Positions 45,081-57,225 are shown, counted from the first letter of the stretch. The stretch: DNA of 64,000 bases from Pelobates cultripes (GCA_933207985.1 OW240913.1:104476182-104540181); one strand, 5' to 3'. Translations and numbers: made by a program. Notes: generated from the letters alone by a model not told the origin.

Positions 45081-45394
45081 ACAGGCTACAATTAAATATT
45101 TTTGGACAGGATTTTCAATTGATTACAATCTGTTAGAAAAACTTTTCAAATTATTTATCTTCAAATAAATTTCATAAGGTTTAATGGTGACATCTGTGCA
45201 TAAAACATTAGAAAAGATTTTCTAACAAATAATTTGAAAGATGTATCGAAAAATATTAAATTGAGTTCACTGTAATTTTATAAATATGAACAGATACATA
45301 AACCCTTTGAGAACACTAGTTTCCTTATGTATAAATGTCTTCTGTTTTCAGACTTAATCAAAATAAACACACATATATATATATATATACACAC

Positions 45395-45468
<74 letters not shown>

Positions 45469-46005
45469 TACATACACACACACACATACACTGTAAAAAA
45501 TCTATTAAAAAACATATAGGTAGATGCTTTCTTAAAATAGAATGTTTATCAAAAAGAGAACGATCACAAAAACTAATGATGTCAGCATACGGCAAAATAC
45601 CAGTGTTGCTAACTCCAGCAAACTAGCCACAGAGTTGAGAGTTGTTACTATGCCTTCAACAAGTCTTGTGCTTCCATTGCCTGCTCATTACTTCTTGGAG
45701 GGCTAACTCTCAACTCTAAATACAGTTGGCCATAAAGATCTTCAGAAGTTAATTTTTGTATGTTGGGACTGGGCTTATATATTTAGAAGAGTAAAAAAAA
45801 AACTGTCATCTGTTTTTAGTGACAAACAGACAGATATTTGTTTGGCTGACTTCTAGCCATCTATATTTAAGCTCTGTTGATTTCTACAAAATGTTGATAA
45901 ATATGGAGCAATCATTAATTAGCTTATGATTACCCCTTGTTTAACATACCTCAGTATCTCATTTGTGCTATGTGATTTTTTTTTCTTTTCCTTTTATTCT
46001 TATAG
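45081..46005. other. No gene; AT-rich with a microsatellite
   Basis: A compound TA / CA microsatellite occupies about 45368-45490. The two frames that overlap it on opposite strands are products of the repeat. The last 30 bases (pyrimidine-rich, ending TTATAG) resemble a splice acceptor for the candidate exon that follows. Confidence 0.45.
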
Positions 46006-46139
46006 CTGTTATCGGGTTCCTAAACAAGTGCACCGAGCACATCATTAATACTAATCATTTTCAGGGAATATTCGTCAACCCATTTCAAGAGGATTTCGAG
46101 CTAATAAAAAAAGCATTTGAACCACGATGGCTTGTTTAA
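46006..46139 (+). CDS. Candidate terminal coding exon of an unidentified gene
   Basis: A pyrimidine tract (T8CT4C2T4ATTCT-like) ends in TATAG at 46005. From 46008 the frame is open for 43 codons to TAA at 46137-46139, starting VIGFLNKCTEHII and ending FELIKKAFEPRWLV. The peptide is of ordinary composition, not repeat-derived, and lies in a stretch free of recognised repeats. Two nucleotides (CT) would complete a split codon from an upstream exon outside view. I do not recognise the protein. In AT-rich DNA a 43-codon open frame can arise by chance, so this is only a candidate. Confidence 0.25.
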
Positions 46140-48337
46140 TGAGGAGGTGAGGAGTCTAGAGTTTCATTCAATTAGTCATATATATCACAACTATTTATCA
46201 ACAATAATTAGCATCTCAATTTTGGTGGGAAAAATATATTGTGTTTATATTAGACATGTATGATATATTTTGATCAGTTAATTTATTTTAGAATAAAAAC
46301 ACCATCTGCAGTAAGATTAGCCAATGTACAGTTAATAGAATTAATCTCTGAAGCATGAGTTTCAGACACTGAAAATGTTAAATAACTAAGTTTATGTGAC
46401 TATCGTAAGATAAGATATTTACACCTCAATTTAATTCTTTAGGATAAGCTTATGAAATTATCACAATCTGTTAGAATTTTTTGTTCTTCAAATTATTTAT
46501 CTAACTAAGGCCTCAGCATTCATGAGAAGATATGTTTTTGTGCTTTTTATTAGATGAAAATGGCTTCCGGAAGCTGTTTCACCCACAGCAGTAATGGTTT
46601 AATCATCCAGAGAGAGGTCCATCATTTATAGCTACATTTCTATAAAAAATAATTTAAAAAAAAATATATATAAATATATATATATACACATACATACATA
46701 TAAATATTATTTTTTTAATCATTTTGCTTTTTCACGGTTTAGGTGATAACTCCAATCCCTGCTGGGTAGCTGACAGCAAAGGGTAAAGTATGCTGAAAAA
46801 CCAAAGACTGGACAGTCTTGTTTTAAGATGTCCAATTACACTCTATTTATACAGCTATAGTCAGAGACTGCATTGTGTATCTCACCTGCAACATTAATTA
46901 TATGAGAGGTGTACACTAAATAAACCAAGGCTGTGATGCAAAGCTCACAGAGTAAAAAAAAAACAAAAACAGTGTTTCCGAATACCACTGGCCCCACATT
47001 CAGTTCAGCAGGACATGGTCAGTTGTCATAAAATTATCCCTCATTACTATTACCTCCTGTAGTGATAATAGTTTCTTGTGAAAGCCAAGGGGAAATAAGC
47101 ATACATTTGCTTTGCTTGTTATTTTGGTTCCATTCATTTTCTGGCTTACTCAGATCTGCACACTTCAAATTCATATCAGTAAAGCCAAACTATATCATTT
47201 TTGTTAGCAGTAATTACCAGCAGAACCGGCATGTTAATATGTTGCATTCTGTTTTACATTACAATAAGCAAGACCTTACTAATAAAATGAAGCATGAATA
47301 GGCTTTTTTTTAGCTAGGTGAAATAAAGAGATGTGGCTGACTGAATTTACAAAACAAAAGCCCAGACCCCCAAAATATTACCACCACCCACTACCTAATG
47401 CTACAGGCAATCTACTTTTACACAATAACAGAGCACAAGCTCGTCTGATATAGTTCTTCACAAAAGATGTCCTCTGTTGCTTTTATTCTAGGAAGAACAT
47501 TTAAGGGGAAAGGTAAACCACTCACGTTATAACAAAATAGTAAGTAAACCAGCAAGACAAAGAAATAAAATAAAGCACGAATCACGATAGATGTATAACT
47601 CAAGGTTGGTGAATATTTGTTTTATTTATATGGAATGCTACAATAAACAAAAAAAAATATCATGCTCTTCAAACATGGGCGTTGGGAACATTACTTTTTT
47701 TGATTGTATCTCCATTTTTTATCTGATATTATTGAGAAAATGCCAATGATAAAAATGTAATTCACTCGAATACTGCAAAATAGAAAACTACATACAATAC
47801 ATGAACTAAAAGCTTTATAAGCCACTGTTTGCTATACTAAACGGTGGAAGTGTCCAGAATGATTAGGCGTTAATTGTCAGAGATATTAACTGTTTGCATG
47901 AACAGAGAAGTGAAGTGAGGTCACTAAAACGACGTTGACTTGTGACTGGAAAGGCTAATCTTAAATGAAAGTTTAAGATGGGTAAAATATATCAATTAAG
48001 CTATATAATTTCCATTTTGGACATGCAGTCTTTAAGAAATTTGAGTAATTTGAATATAACCAATAGACAAAAATCATGGTATAATCTAATAATTCGATCT
48101 ATTATGAGGTTATATATCTGGTAGACTTGAACAAGACAGAAAATTTTGGTTTATCCGAATGCATTTGGAGGGAAATACATTTTTGTTCGTCCAAACCAGT
48201 AGTCGTCCATTAAACAGTTTGGTTTGGACAAAATGTACCCATCAGTTTTGGAATTTCATCTAGACAAATGAAATTCTGAAGTTTACATCTGCATCTTGCA
48301 GTTGTAGTTGGGGACTCTTTGAGCTCCCCATACTAGG
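46140..48337. other. No gene seen
   Basis: AT-rich, with a TA / CATA run at 46660-46700. Open frames 47062-47301 and 47418-47603 have no recognisable domain. If the exon at 46006 is real, the start of this stretch is its 3' untranslated region. Confidence 0.4.
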
Positions 48338-48393
48338 CAGCTAAAAGATCAAAATTAAGAAAATAATATTTCTTAATTTTAGTCTTTCAGCTG
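48338..48393. repeat. 25-bp imperfect palindrome in a dispersed repeat
   Basis: CAGCTAAAAGATCAAAATTA and its mirror flank the core AAAATTAAGAAA..TTTCTTAATTTT, with about three mismatches. It lies within a longer repeat-like block (48120-48500) that has several half-palindromic words such as GTTTGGTTTGGAC. Confidence 0.5.
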
Positions 48394-49304
48394 TTAGCAC
48401 TAATGGTTACTTTGGTATAGGGAAGGTTTAATCCTTCCTAATGCTCTCACCAGCCATGCCGTGGGTTGGGACATGTCAATGAACAGCAAGCACACAGTGG
48501 TTGCTCACTTGTTAATACTTGCACCCAAGTTGGGCAATTAACAATATAATAGAAGGATGGGAGCTATTAAATAAAATCAACGAGGGGGACCCAGTTCTTT
48601 TTTATTTTAATAGTTCTATGTCTGTGTTTTTTTATTTGTCCTTTTTTGGTTTAAGAAGATACCAGACATCTAATGCTGATAATTTTTATTTTACAGAAAT
48701 TTAGATCACTTCACCATACTATTATTAGGGTAACAGTGGGTTGGTAAGGTATGCAATAAGTGTAGAACAATAACATATGGACTTTACTTCTGATCCAAAA
48801 ACAGTCTTAATGAAAAGAGCTAGTAAGGAAGCAGAATTCCAGATTATTTTACTATAATCATTACAGTATGCCATTAAAATAGAAGGGATGAATGATTTTA
48901 AATACAAATTCTTGTTTTTGTTTTGTTTTTGTTTTTTGTTTTTTTTTGTATTAGTAGTCTCTCCTTGCTAGATGTTGGAAGCAGATGTTTATTTTTAAAG
49001 TCTATGATGCAATTGCTCTTAGATTTTTTTGACTGGCACTCAAGATAAAATATGGTCAAGATGCTTTTTGAATGCCATGGTACTTCCAGCATTCAGTTTC
49101 CTACAGTTGTTTGTATCTATTGTGCAATTCATTGATCCCAAACAAAGATCCTTCCAAGACATCGATAGACACCTTGTGTATATGTGCGATAAAGGTCAGG
49201 TTCAAGTTATTACTGACAATGGCAATATTATCAGCCTTCCCACCCTGCTTGATATCAGATTAATCTATTATATTACTTTGACCAAAATTAATGACTCTCT
49301 GTAT
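48394..49304. other. No gene seen
   Basis: AT-rich sequence; a T/G tract at 48910-48950. Overlapping frames at 48898-49316 have no domain. Confidence 0.4.
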
Positions 49305-49384
49305 TTAACCCCTTAAGGACCAAACTTCTGGAATAAAAGGGAATCATGACATGTTACACATGTCATGTGACCTTAAGGGGTTAA
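49305..49384. mobile_element. 80-bp TTAA MITE, copy 2
   Basis: Same length and termini as 14752-14831 (TTAACCCCTTAAGGACC to CCTTAAGGGGTTAA), differing at two internal positions. TTAA lies at both ends. Confidence 0.8.
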
Positions 49385-49439
49385 TATTGCATTTCTTTCA
49401 TTGGGGGTATATCTTAAAAATGACTTCAAAAGCAACAGA

Positions 49440-49770
49440 TGTCTTGCAAGCCCTCCCTTTCTTCCCCAGTCCAGTTTCTGTGACTATACAGTCACAGATT
49501 TCCCAATGAAGCTCAATGAGAAGTCTTTGTCGGGCTTGTGCTTTGATAAATCACCTGCCTCGAGTTTAGCTCCACTGAGCTAATTAAACCAGGAAGGAGC
49601 AGGACTATTTGACTGATGTACATCAAGGGAAATGTAAAAAGTTTAATTTATAAAATTGCCAATTTCTATTGAAAACTGCACTTTTGTAATCTGAAAAAAG
49701 AGGACACTCTTCCCACGTAAAACATTCAAGCAAGCTATAGTGCTTTAGGGGTCTGGATTGTCAGTTTAAA
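49440..49770 (-). repeat. Inverted, truncated copy of the 11734 element
   Basis: Read in reverse, the block runs from GACAATCCAGACCCC through AGAGTGTCCTC, TTGCAGAAGT-poor linker, ATAGAAATTGGC and a GCTCAGTGGAGCTAAACTCG word, matching the order at 11734-12050 (GACACTCCAGACC, AGAGTGTGTCC, ATAGAAAATTAC, GCTCAGTGGAGCTAAACTCA). Only the terminal third is present. Confidence 0.6.
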
Positions 49771-52700
49771 TAGTGGGCTTCACCCTATAATCTACCATCA
49801 ACTGTTTAATATAAAATATATCCAGGTCAACTTTTTTTCCCCCATTTTTGGGATTTCGAATTTTATCCTGCTCTTCTCCTTTCTATCAAAATGATGTGCT
49901 TTGTAATAACTCTCTTTTTTTTTCTTTTGGCATTTCCAGATTATTTGCATGCTTGTTTTCTAATTTATGAGTAATTTGATTAAAGTAGGTTTTAATGGCA
50001 CACATATATGTGTCATTGACATATATGTATGTCATCATACATTATCACTTTTTGCTCATGTAATTGAACAACAAAAGTTAAAAACAAAATGGCAACCTCA
50101 TTGGCCAAGAAATGAATTAAACAAAGACCTCTAGAGGAATAATTAGATTGACATGCAGAAGTCATAGAAGGGTAGTAAAATAACACTTTATTGTTTTAAT
50201 AAACAATCATTATTAGGCAGTTGTGCCTGGCCCTCCTTTATTTCTATAATACTGTCGGGGTTTGAAGAGGCATCAGTATATTGCATGGGTGGAGGGCCTT
50301 TGCGCTGAAATTTAATAAAAATGAATTAAGTAACCAGCAACAGAGTTATTCTATCACATCTATTGAAAGATTTTAAAGTACATGTTGTTGTTTAAGAGTT
50401 AAGCCTATAAAACTTGTATGTAAAAAAAAAAAAAATCAACAAAATGCCTGTTACTAACTCAAGCACCCAGTAAAATGTTACTACAAAACAGCAAAAATAA
50501 TTCTGCCTAACCTGACAATGACTAAAGCTATACTTAGAGGCTTACCTATTTGGCATTTGGTATTTGGCACTCAAGCAGACATTTCTATTAGTAAAACACC
50601 TCCCTCCAGACTTTTAAAATGTAAAGGTACATTCCAAACAACATAGTCAATATATGTGATTTTAGTGGCTATTGTGGTAGAATGCTGTGGATTTAGTATT
50701 TAATGTAAACCCTTTTTAACTGGGTTTTAAACAAAAAGGATATCTCTCTGGTATCCAAAGCTTTCGGACTGGGATGACAAACCTAATCGGTTTCACTTCA
50801 CATTGTCAGCTAGAATTACAGAGCCCAGTATGCTTTTAAGGTATCGCAATTAAGTTACACCCAAATTGCTCATTACAAACTGGAGTAATTTTACTGCAAA
50901 AGCAATTAGTAAATGGTTCGTCCAGAGTGCAAGCATTACATGGGAACAATAAAAACAATAATACCATTAAGTGTTAACAATGCAGCGTTGGGGCATCATA
51001 TGCTCAAGAAAGACCTTTTACTGGAAATGATTATTTACAAAGTAAGGCCATGTGTAAGCAGTGGTGTATCCTAGTTTTGTGCTGCCCTTAGGATTTAAGG
51101 TGGGAAAGTCCTTTATAAATACCTTGTTACTCTTCAGTAATAGCATGCAATTGGTTGGTGAGCCTTGCTTCGTACTATGAATATATGTAAATGCAGGTTT
51201 GGCACAATCACATTTCACCTTTTTATGGCCCTACCTAGATAACACAAGGTCACTTATTTATATGTATGGTCAGTGTGTAAATGTGGTTGGGTTGTTTAAA
51301 GTGTGTGAATGCAAGTGTGAATAGCAAGTGTGCGTGATTCTGCATGTATTTTTCTATGGTCTATTTGGTCTCCAAAGTCCTTTCATTTCTCACTTTTATA
51401 TATCTTTTACATCTCCTCCACTTATGCACCCTCCCCATCTCTCCTTAGCTTGTATCGCCATCCTCTCTCTGCCCTTAACTCCTTCTTTCCACCCCATCTC
51501 TCCACCACTTGTGTCTTCCTCTTCAACTCTCACTCATTTGTATCTTCATCTCTCCCCAACTTGTGTCTCCATCTATATTTCACCTGTCCTGTGACTCCAT
51601 TTTCATCTCTCCACACATGAGTCTCCCCTCTATCCCACTTGTGTTTCCACCCATCTCTGCCTGTTTTTCCCTCCACATATCACTTGAACAATTATATATT
51701 TATCCCTTACTTTTGTCTCCCTCTCCTAATCCATTTACGCCCATACATGCCTCTCTATGCAACTCTTACCTAATTGTGTGACTTTTTATCCACCACTTTC
51801 ATTTTTTTATTCCAACACTCATCATTCCCACATGTCACCAAGACCACAATACGGATTTTTATGCCTTCGCAATTTGGCGCATTTCTTCCAAGGTATACAC
51901 TACTACAGTAACATTTAGTTGTTGACCTGTACTTGTAAAAAACCTGCATGTATACAAGTAATCTTTTCATATAGAAAAAGAGTACTTATTAGCAATCTCA
52001 TATGTTGGTAAAGTACAAAGGCCTTAGTAAGCCATTCAGACAATGCACCTGCTAAGTGCCCACGCTCTGTTTAAAATCTATTCCATTACAGATTTTTAAG
52101 AGTGATAATTGTTTGGGCAATGGCTAAGAAAATTAGAATTCTTTTTAAATTTACTGCTTGAGAGTAAACACATTTTTTCTACGGCTTTAGAAATTACTGT
52201 GGAGATTGATCCAGTGATATTCTTTTACATAATGACTAGTATAGCGTATAAATGAAAAATTTATATTGAATTGTTTCTGCACAACTGGCATAGAACGTTG
52301 TTTTACTTATAGGGCAAATGTTAATTTCACCAAATATTTTTAGCTGCTCAAAGCTATCTCAAAAGGGAAGAATTATAATTGCTTACTTACTTTCCCAGTT
52401 AACTATTAGGTAGTTAATAATGCAGCAGAAAAACAGAAAAAAAAGAAACATGATTAAGGAAATCTAGAAACATAGAATAGAATAGAATGGCGTACGTTAG
52501 CAAGTTAGAATATCCTTCCTCATGAAAAACTAATGATATGAAGTAAAATAAAACATATGATTTAAATTAATTGAGCTAACTTTAATGCCCCGGTTTACTG
52601 AAGTGTAGATATCCAGGTTTAAAATTTAAAAAAAAAAACTGTGTAATAATATAATTATATATATTATATAATCTTATATATGTGGATGATGTGCTGTCAT

Positions 52701-53390
52701 AAAACTACTTTACATTTTTAAAAACAAAATATCAAAATCTTAAATAAAAATCAATAGGTCAAGACTAAGATAATAAATTGTGCATTGCCCAAAATCTCTG
52801 TAGAAGTAGAGAACAGAGTGTTTCCAAGACAAATACTCTGTCAACATAGATTAAAAACACCATGTATCTAGTCCCCAACAGCTTCAATGACATGACACAT
52901 TTCTCCTCCTTTGACTATTTTTCATATAGTCAAATAAGGAACATTTACAACCTGAGATTACTAATCCCACTAATCTCTGGCAGCTCTCGGATATGTATTA
53001 TTAAAATGCATTACATGTGTAGATTACTTTACATTAGCAGCTCTCTATAGTAACAGTCTGAGATTGCAGAAGGTGAAACAAAATGATTCTCAATCAGGAG
53101 ATATTACTTTAACGTCCAGCACAAAAAATACATGTTATATGTTAAATCAGTTAATTTACCATAACATAATAGGTAGGCCAAGCATTTCTCCAGTGAGACA
53201 AGATGCTGGCCTATTGTTACTGTTATTGCTTCTTCTTTTGCTTTGTATTTGCTCATGACTGCTGACCCAAAATCCTAAATCAGCTACATCTTTATCTAAA
53301 ATAAACAGAACCATGCCAGTAACACATTTTAATCTGCCAGCCATTCAGGTGTTTCTTCAACAGACAGCTCTAATCCAATATCAAAAAGAC
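49771..53390. other. Long gene-free stretch
   Basis: AT-rich DNA with poly-A and TA runs. A pyrimidine-rich tract at 51340-51780 gives overlapping open frames in several frames with serine/proline/leucine-rich products and no domain, as expected from composition. No RNA gene, LINE block or MITE boundary is recognised. Confidence 0.45.
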
Positions 53391-53748
53391 CAGGGCAGAG
53401 AAACCACCACCCTTTCTACCACCTCTGGTCTACTTCACATCCCCCTGCAGACAGTACCGCTTCCAACCCTAACCGGAGACCCATATTAAAGATGTTCAAA
53501 CCAATTAAGTTAAGATGAACCCCATCCTTCCTCAGTAAATCCAAGTTGTCCCCTTCCTGTTCCACTTGTCTAACCCCAAACCCTCTTGATTGTGTACAAA
53601 CCTGGCGACTGTCATGTTAAGTTTGCATCTTCTACTCTCAAGCTCCTGAGCATTAAGAACCTCCCGCCAACAGGGCCTACGGAATATTTACGACAATATC
53701 AAGGCAAAATCCGGAAAGAGCGTGTAGCAACAAACCATGTTATGCGTG

Positions 53749-54333
53749 CATGTTATTGCATTTTTGTACCTGTCTTGTGATTGAGAAGTAGTCCCCGAGG
53801 AAGTCCCTGAGTGGGAAGAAACGCGTTGGACAGATTGTGCACAGATTTTACCTGTATTTTATGCAGATTGATTCTTACTTCTGTGTAAGTAATAAATTAT
53901 TTTTATAATTTACTTCAATCTACCTTCATCTCATTTTGGATGCACTTTGTTTTACATACTGCTGAGACTTGCAATATCAGCTGTTGGAAAAGAGATACAA
54001 CTCCATTGATTACTGAATGCCCCTTTTATCTAGTTAAAGTGTGAGTGACCCATTGGCACAAAAATTACCTGCTTTGGGTTCCACAGAGTTGCACTATGTC
54101 TCTTTTTATTTCCCCCTAGTTGGATTTACCCTATTTTTGTCTGTATATTTGTGGAAGATTTGAGGAGATCTTCAGGTTATATCCACCACTAGAAGGGAAA
54201 TTATATATGTAAATATATTCACTATCTATGAGCACACAATAGTCACTTGAACACTATATAGTGGAATGGGTGGGATTCCTCCATTATATTGAATAATTGT
54301 CTGTGATATAGTGAAAGATTTTGCACTTTATTT
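53749..54333 (+). mobile_element. Short hammerhead-bearing retroelement insertion
   Basis: The 585-bp insert has no open frame. Hammerhead-like copy F lies 42 nt from its 5' edge. AATAAA occurs near 53890. The insert interrupts the SGNH pseudogene and has a long target duplication, as reported for PLE insertions, which have variable duplications. It may be a truncated PLE or a non-autonomous derivative mobilised by one. Confidence 0.5.
53791..53831 (+). ncRNA. Hammerhead-like motif, copy F
   Basis: Order: GUCC, CCGAGGA plus A, stem II UCCC / GGGA with a 5-nt loop, GAAA, ACGCGU, U, GGAC. Stem I is a perfect 4-bp helix. U4 of the core is C here, which would probably weaken catalysis. The layout otherwise equals copy E. 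Confidence 0.5.
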
Positions 54334-54545
54334 CCGGAAAGAGCGTGTGGCAACGAGCCATGTTATGCTTGATTGTGTGAATCAGATCTATGGATCTAGT
54401 GCACCCTAAACCTGCATCTGACACAAACCTGCTCAAAGACATGTACTCAGGATAAACCCAATTCCAGGTAAGCCCTCTAACACCCCATCAAACAAGTGCC
54501 ACCTAGAAGGAGAAACCCATCTAACCATAAGGGGACATTTCCGGA

Positions 54546-55068
54546 CGTCGTACTGAAGTATCTGTGAGATATATTTAACATGAAATATCAAGATGTTATA
54601 GAAAATATCATCAGACTATTGAAAACAGTCCATGTCAACCTGAAGAAATCAGTCCCTACTTTGTATGGGTAATTAAAACAAAATTGGGACTACACAAATC
54701 TAAATACTTTAATGGGGACTTGACTTGAAAAGTCTTTCTAAAAGAGAGTGTTCATTTGAAAAGCTTATCCAAAATAATTAAATGGCTTAATCACACTAGA
54801 AAAACAGTTTAGAAAAGGCATATATATTTCTAGGAACTAGACAACCTGGGATATATTTTAGCATAACACTTACATTTATAGCCAAGTTGAAAGTACTCAT
54901 ATATTTCAAGAATATGGAATATCCAGTAAGAATTACTGCTAATATACAAATTAGAAATGTGCAAATCTTTCAGAGCCAAACAATATTATACAGTTCTTAA
55001 TGGAAACTATATTAATATAGAATCTTGCATCCTTTGAGCAAAAATGTTGAACGTTTAAAGGAAATACT
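54546..55068. other. No gene seen
   Basis: AT-rich sequence without recognised repeats or frames. Confidence 0.4.
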
Positions 55069-55400
55069 TAAAGCACCATAACCACTTCAGTTTTACAATG
55101 CTATGACTTCTTACCTGAGCTCTGCTGGGCAGTGGGCACCATTTCCTGCCTCTACTGCAACAAGAAGTATTGCAGAGCTTAGCTCATTGGCTGAGAATGA
55201 TCAGCTGACACTCTCAACCAATGCACTGCCCCTGCTTACCAAGCAAGCCCATTGAAATCACGGTATTAACCCCTAAACGCCGTTACGGCATTCTATATCG
55301 TCCACATTTAAATGGGCTTTAAAGCCGTTGCGGCGGCATAGAACGCCATAACAGCTTGCAGCCCCAGGAGGTACTTCTGTCACGGCAAGGGTGTATAATT
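55069..55400. repeat. MITE fragments: CACCATAACCACT block and a TTAACCCC end
   Basis: CTTAAAGCACCATAACCACT at 55068-55087 starts a block that continues with CTCATTGGCTGAGAATGATC, shared with 35120-35840. At 55265 a TTAACCCCTAAACGCCG terminus begins a different element containing the imperfect stem AACGCCGTTACGG / CCGTTGCGG; its far end is not found. Confidence 0.45.
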
Positions 55401-56593
55401 TATTATTACCCTATGGAATATTATCCTTTAATGTAATTTGTGTAGTAAATGGCACAAATTACAAAGATGGTATTGTTGAGGTCAAAAGGGGTTACATCTT
55501 TTGAAGCTGGGACCCCCACAGAGGTCAGATGACAGAAGGGTTAGTGTGAATGGCATAGGAATGTGAAAAGGATTTTACTATATGGATGTGAAGTAATCAA
55601 GGCTCTGCAAGGTGTGAGGTTCTACACTTGGAAAAAGTATGAATGTTTCTTCATCCATTTGGCATGTACCTTGTAAAGGATAGTTCAATCCTTTGATGGT
55701 AATGTGATTAGTTTCATGAAGATCCTTGTGTTCCAGTATTTTATCCAAATGAAACATTAATACTTACCCACAGGTTAATAATTAAGCCTCATTTTTATTA
55801 TATTTGGAATGGGACAAGCCCAATCTCTTAATTAAGCCTAAACATGAGTTGCACAACTTAAACCGTGTGGCAGGAATTGTGATGTCCGTCCTATTGGATC
55901 ATGGGTGAGGCGTGCAACATGTCTATGGAATGGGAAAACAATAACAAATTCATAGAGGCAAGTATTATTTCTGTGGCAAGTACAGTAGAGGAGATAAAAC
56001 CAAAAGTTTGTATGTGGCTTGTTGTTTTCTGGAACAAAGGAGGTGGTCACTTAGTATCCCTATTGCTCCACCCCTGGGTGAGGCATGGCAATTCATAGGG
56101 TATATCTCCTGTGATCCTGAAGGGTGTTTGTGTACTTGCTTGGGGCCAAGATCTAATTTTGAGTGAGTCACCATCTTTCCTTGCCAGTGACCCCCTGGAC
56201 AGAAGTTGTACTTTGAAAACCTAAGTGAGTAATTAGGACTTCTGTATTTTATCCTTTATCCTTGTAAACAATTTGTTTATCATATATTGTTATATGCACT
56301 GTGATTAATTTTTGCTCATAATAAATATTCATTTATTAAGTTCTGCCTTTGTCTGGTTAAGAATCACGTTACCTGAAGAGACTAGTTAGTATTTTTGTAA
56401 TTCCTTGAATATTGTACTAAGTAATATTTGGTGGGTTTTATTGTTGATTTACCTGGGGGACCAAAATTGTCTAAATTGTCTTGGTGGTGGCAGCGTTAAA
56501 ATAGTAATAGTTATATTATTATGTTTAAGTGTGGGTGGTGTTAAAGGGGGATTTTGTCATTATTTCCGGTCTAGTGCAGACAAATAGTGAACT
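55401..56593. other. No gene seen
   Basis: Overlapping short frames on both strands at 55838-56174 have no domain. AATAAA words occur near 56320, but nothing supports a transcript. Confidence 0.4.
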
Positions 56594-56729
56594 TTAACCC
56601 TTTCAAAACCACAACTACGTCACACACACTCTTGGAGTAGGGTGCGTTCGTGACAACTTCCACCGTGATCCTCTTCGGGAGGACTGCCTGACAGCCCAGA
56701 CAGCCCTCCCCCGGCAAATCAGGCCCCCG

Positions 56730-56770
56730 GGGGCCATGTGATCGCTCTCTGAGAGCGATCACATGGCCCC
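56730..56770. repeat. Perfect 20-bp-arm palindrome
   Basis: GGGGCCATGTGATCGCTCTC is followed after one base by its exact reverse complement. It is part of the hairpin-rich left end of the enclosing TTAA element. Confidence 0.85.
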
Positions 56771-56899
56771 CTATAGCTGGCTGTGGATCTGCACATATAT
56801 ATCTTATATATGTGTAAGTCATACATAGTGTATTTTAATGTTAATATAAGTACATATATTAGTATTAAGATACACTTAGAATGAAGTTACATATATAAG

Positions 56900-56904
<5 letters not shown>

Positions 56905-56969
<65 letters not shown>

Positions 56970-56978
56970 TATATTTTA

Positions 56979-57020
<42 letters not shown>
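56905..57020. repeat. Compound TA / CA microsatellite
   Basis: A TA run, a CA run (about 56936-56964) and a second TA run follow each other. Non-coding. Confidence 0.85.
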
Positions 57021-57022
<2 letters not shown>

Positions 57023-57209
57023 CAAGAATAAGTACAATAATAATATAAATAAATAAAATATTTAGAAAGATTTTAAATAAATTATATATACATGTGTAAT
57101 TTCATTCTAACTGTATTTTGTTGTTAATATAATAATACCAATATATTTATTGGTAACAGAATACACTTAAAATGACATTCTATATATCTATATATAAAAT
57201 ACAAATAAC

Positions 57210-57225
57210 TGTGTGTGTGTGTGTG

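Larger units (their letters stand above)
53711..54371. repeat. 38-bp direct repeats flanking a 585-bp insertion
   Basis: CCGGAAAGAGCGTGT begins both 53711-53748 and 54334-54371; the 38-bp copies differ at four positions. The sequence between them (53749-54333) carries hammerhead-like copy F. The repeat is part of the disrupted hydrolase reading frame, so it is best explained as a long target duplication. Confidence 0.7.
53395..54545 (-). pseudogene. SGNH-hydrolase-like domain remnant, split by an insertion
   Basis: On the minus strand, 54545-54334 yields LIHTIKHNMARCHTLFP; after the insertion, 53748-53400 yields IFRRPCWREVL, RRCKLNMTVARFV and, after a shift, LDLLRKDGVHLN and GLNIFNMGLRLGLEAVLSAG. 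The DGVH block fits the last SGNH-hydrolase motif (DxxH). Such hydrolase domains are carried by Ngaro/DIRS-type tyrosine-recombinase retrotransposons of vertebrates, a likely origin. Stops and a frameshift make it a pseudogene. No recombinase is seen nearby. Confidence 0.5.

Noticed and set aside
51328..51781. Overlapping Ser/Pro/Leu-rich open frames
   Set aside because: A pyrimidine-rich tract is open in three frames at once; the products are compositional.
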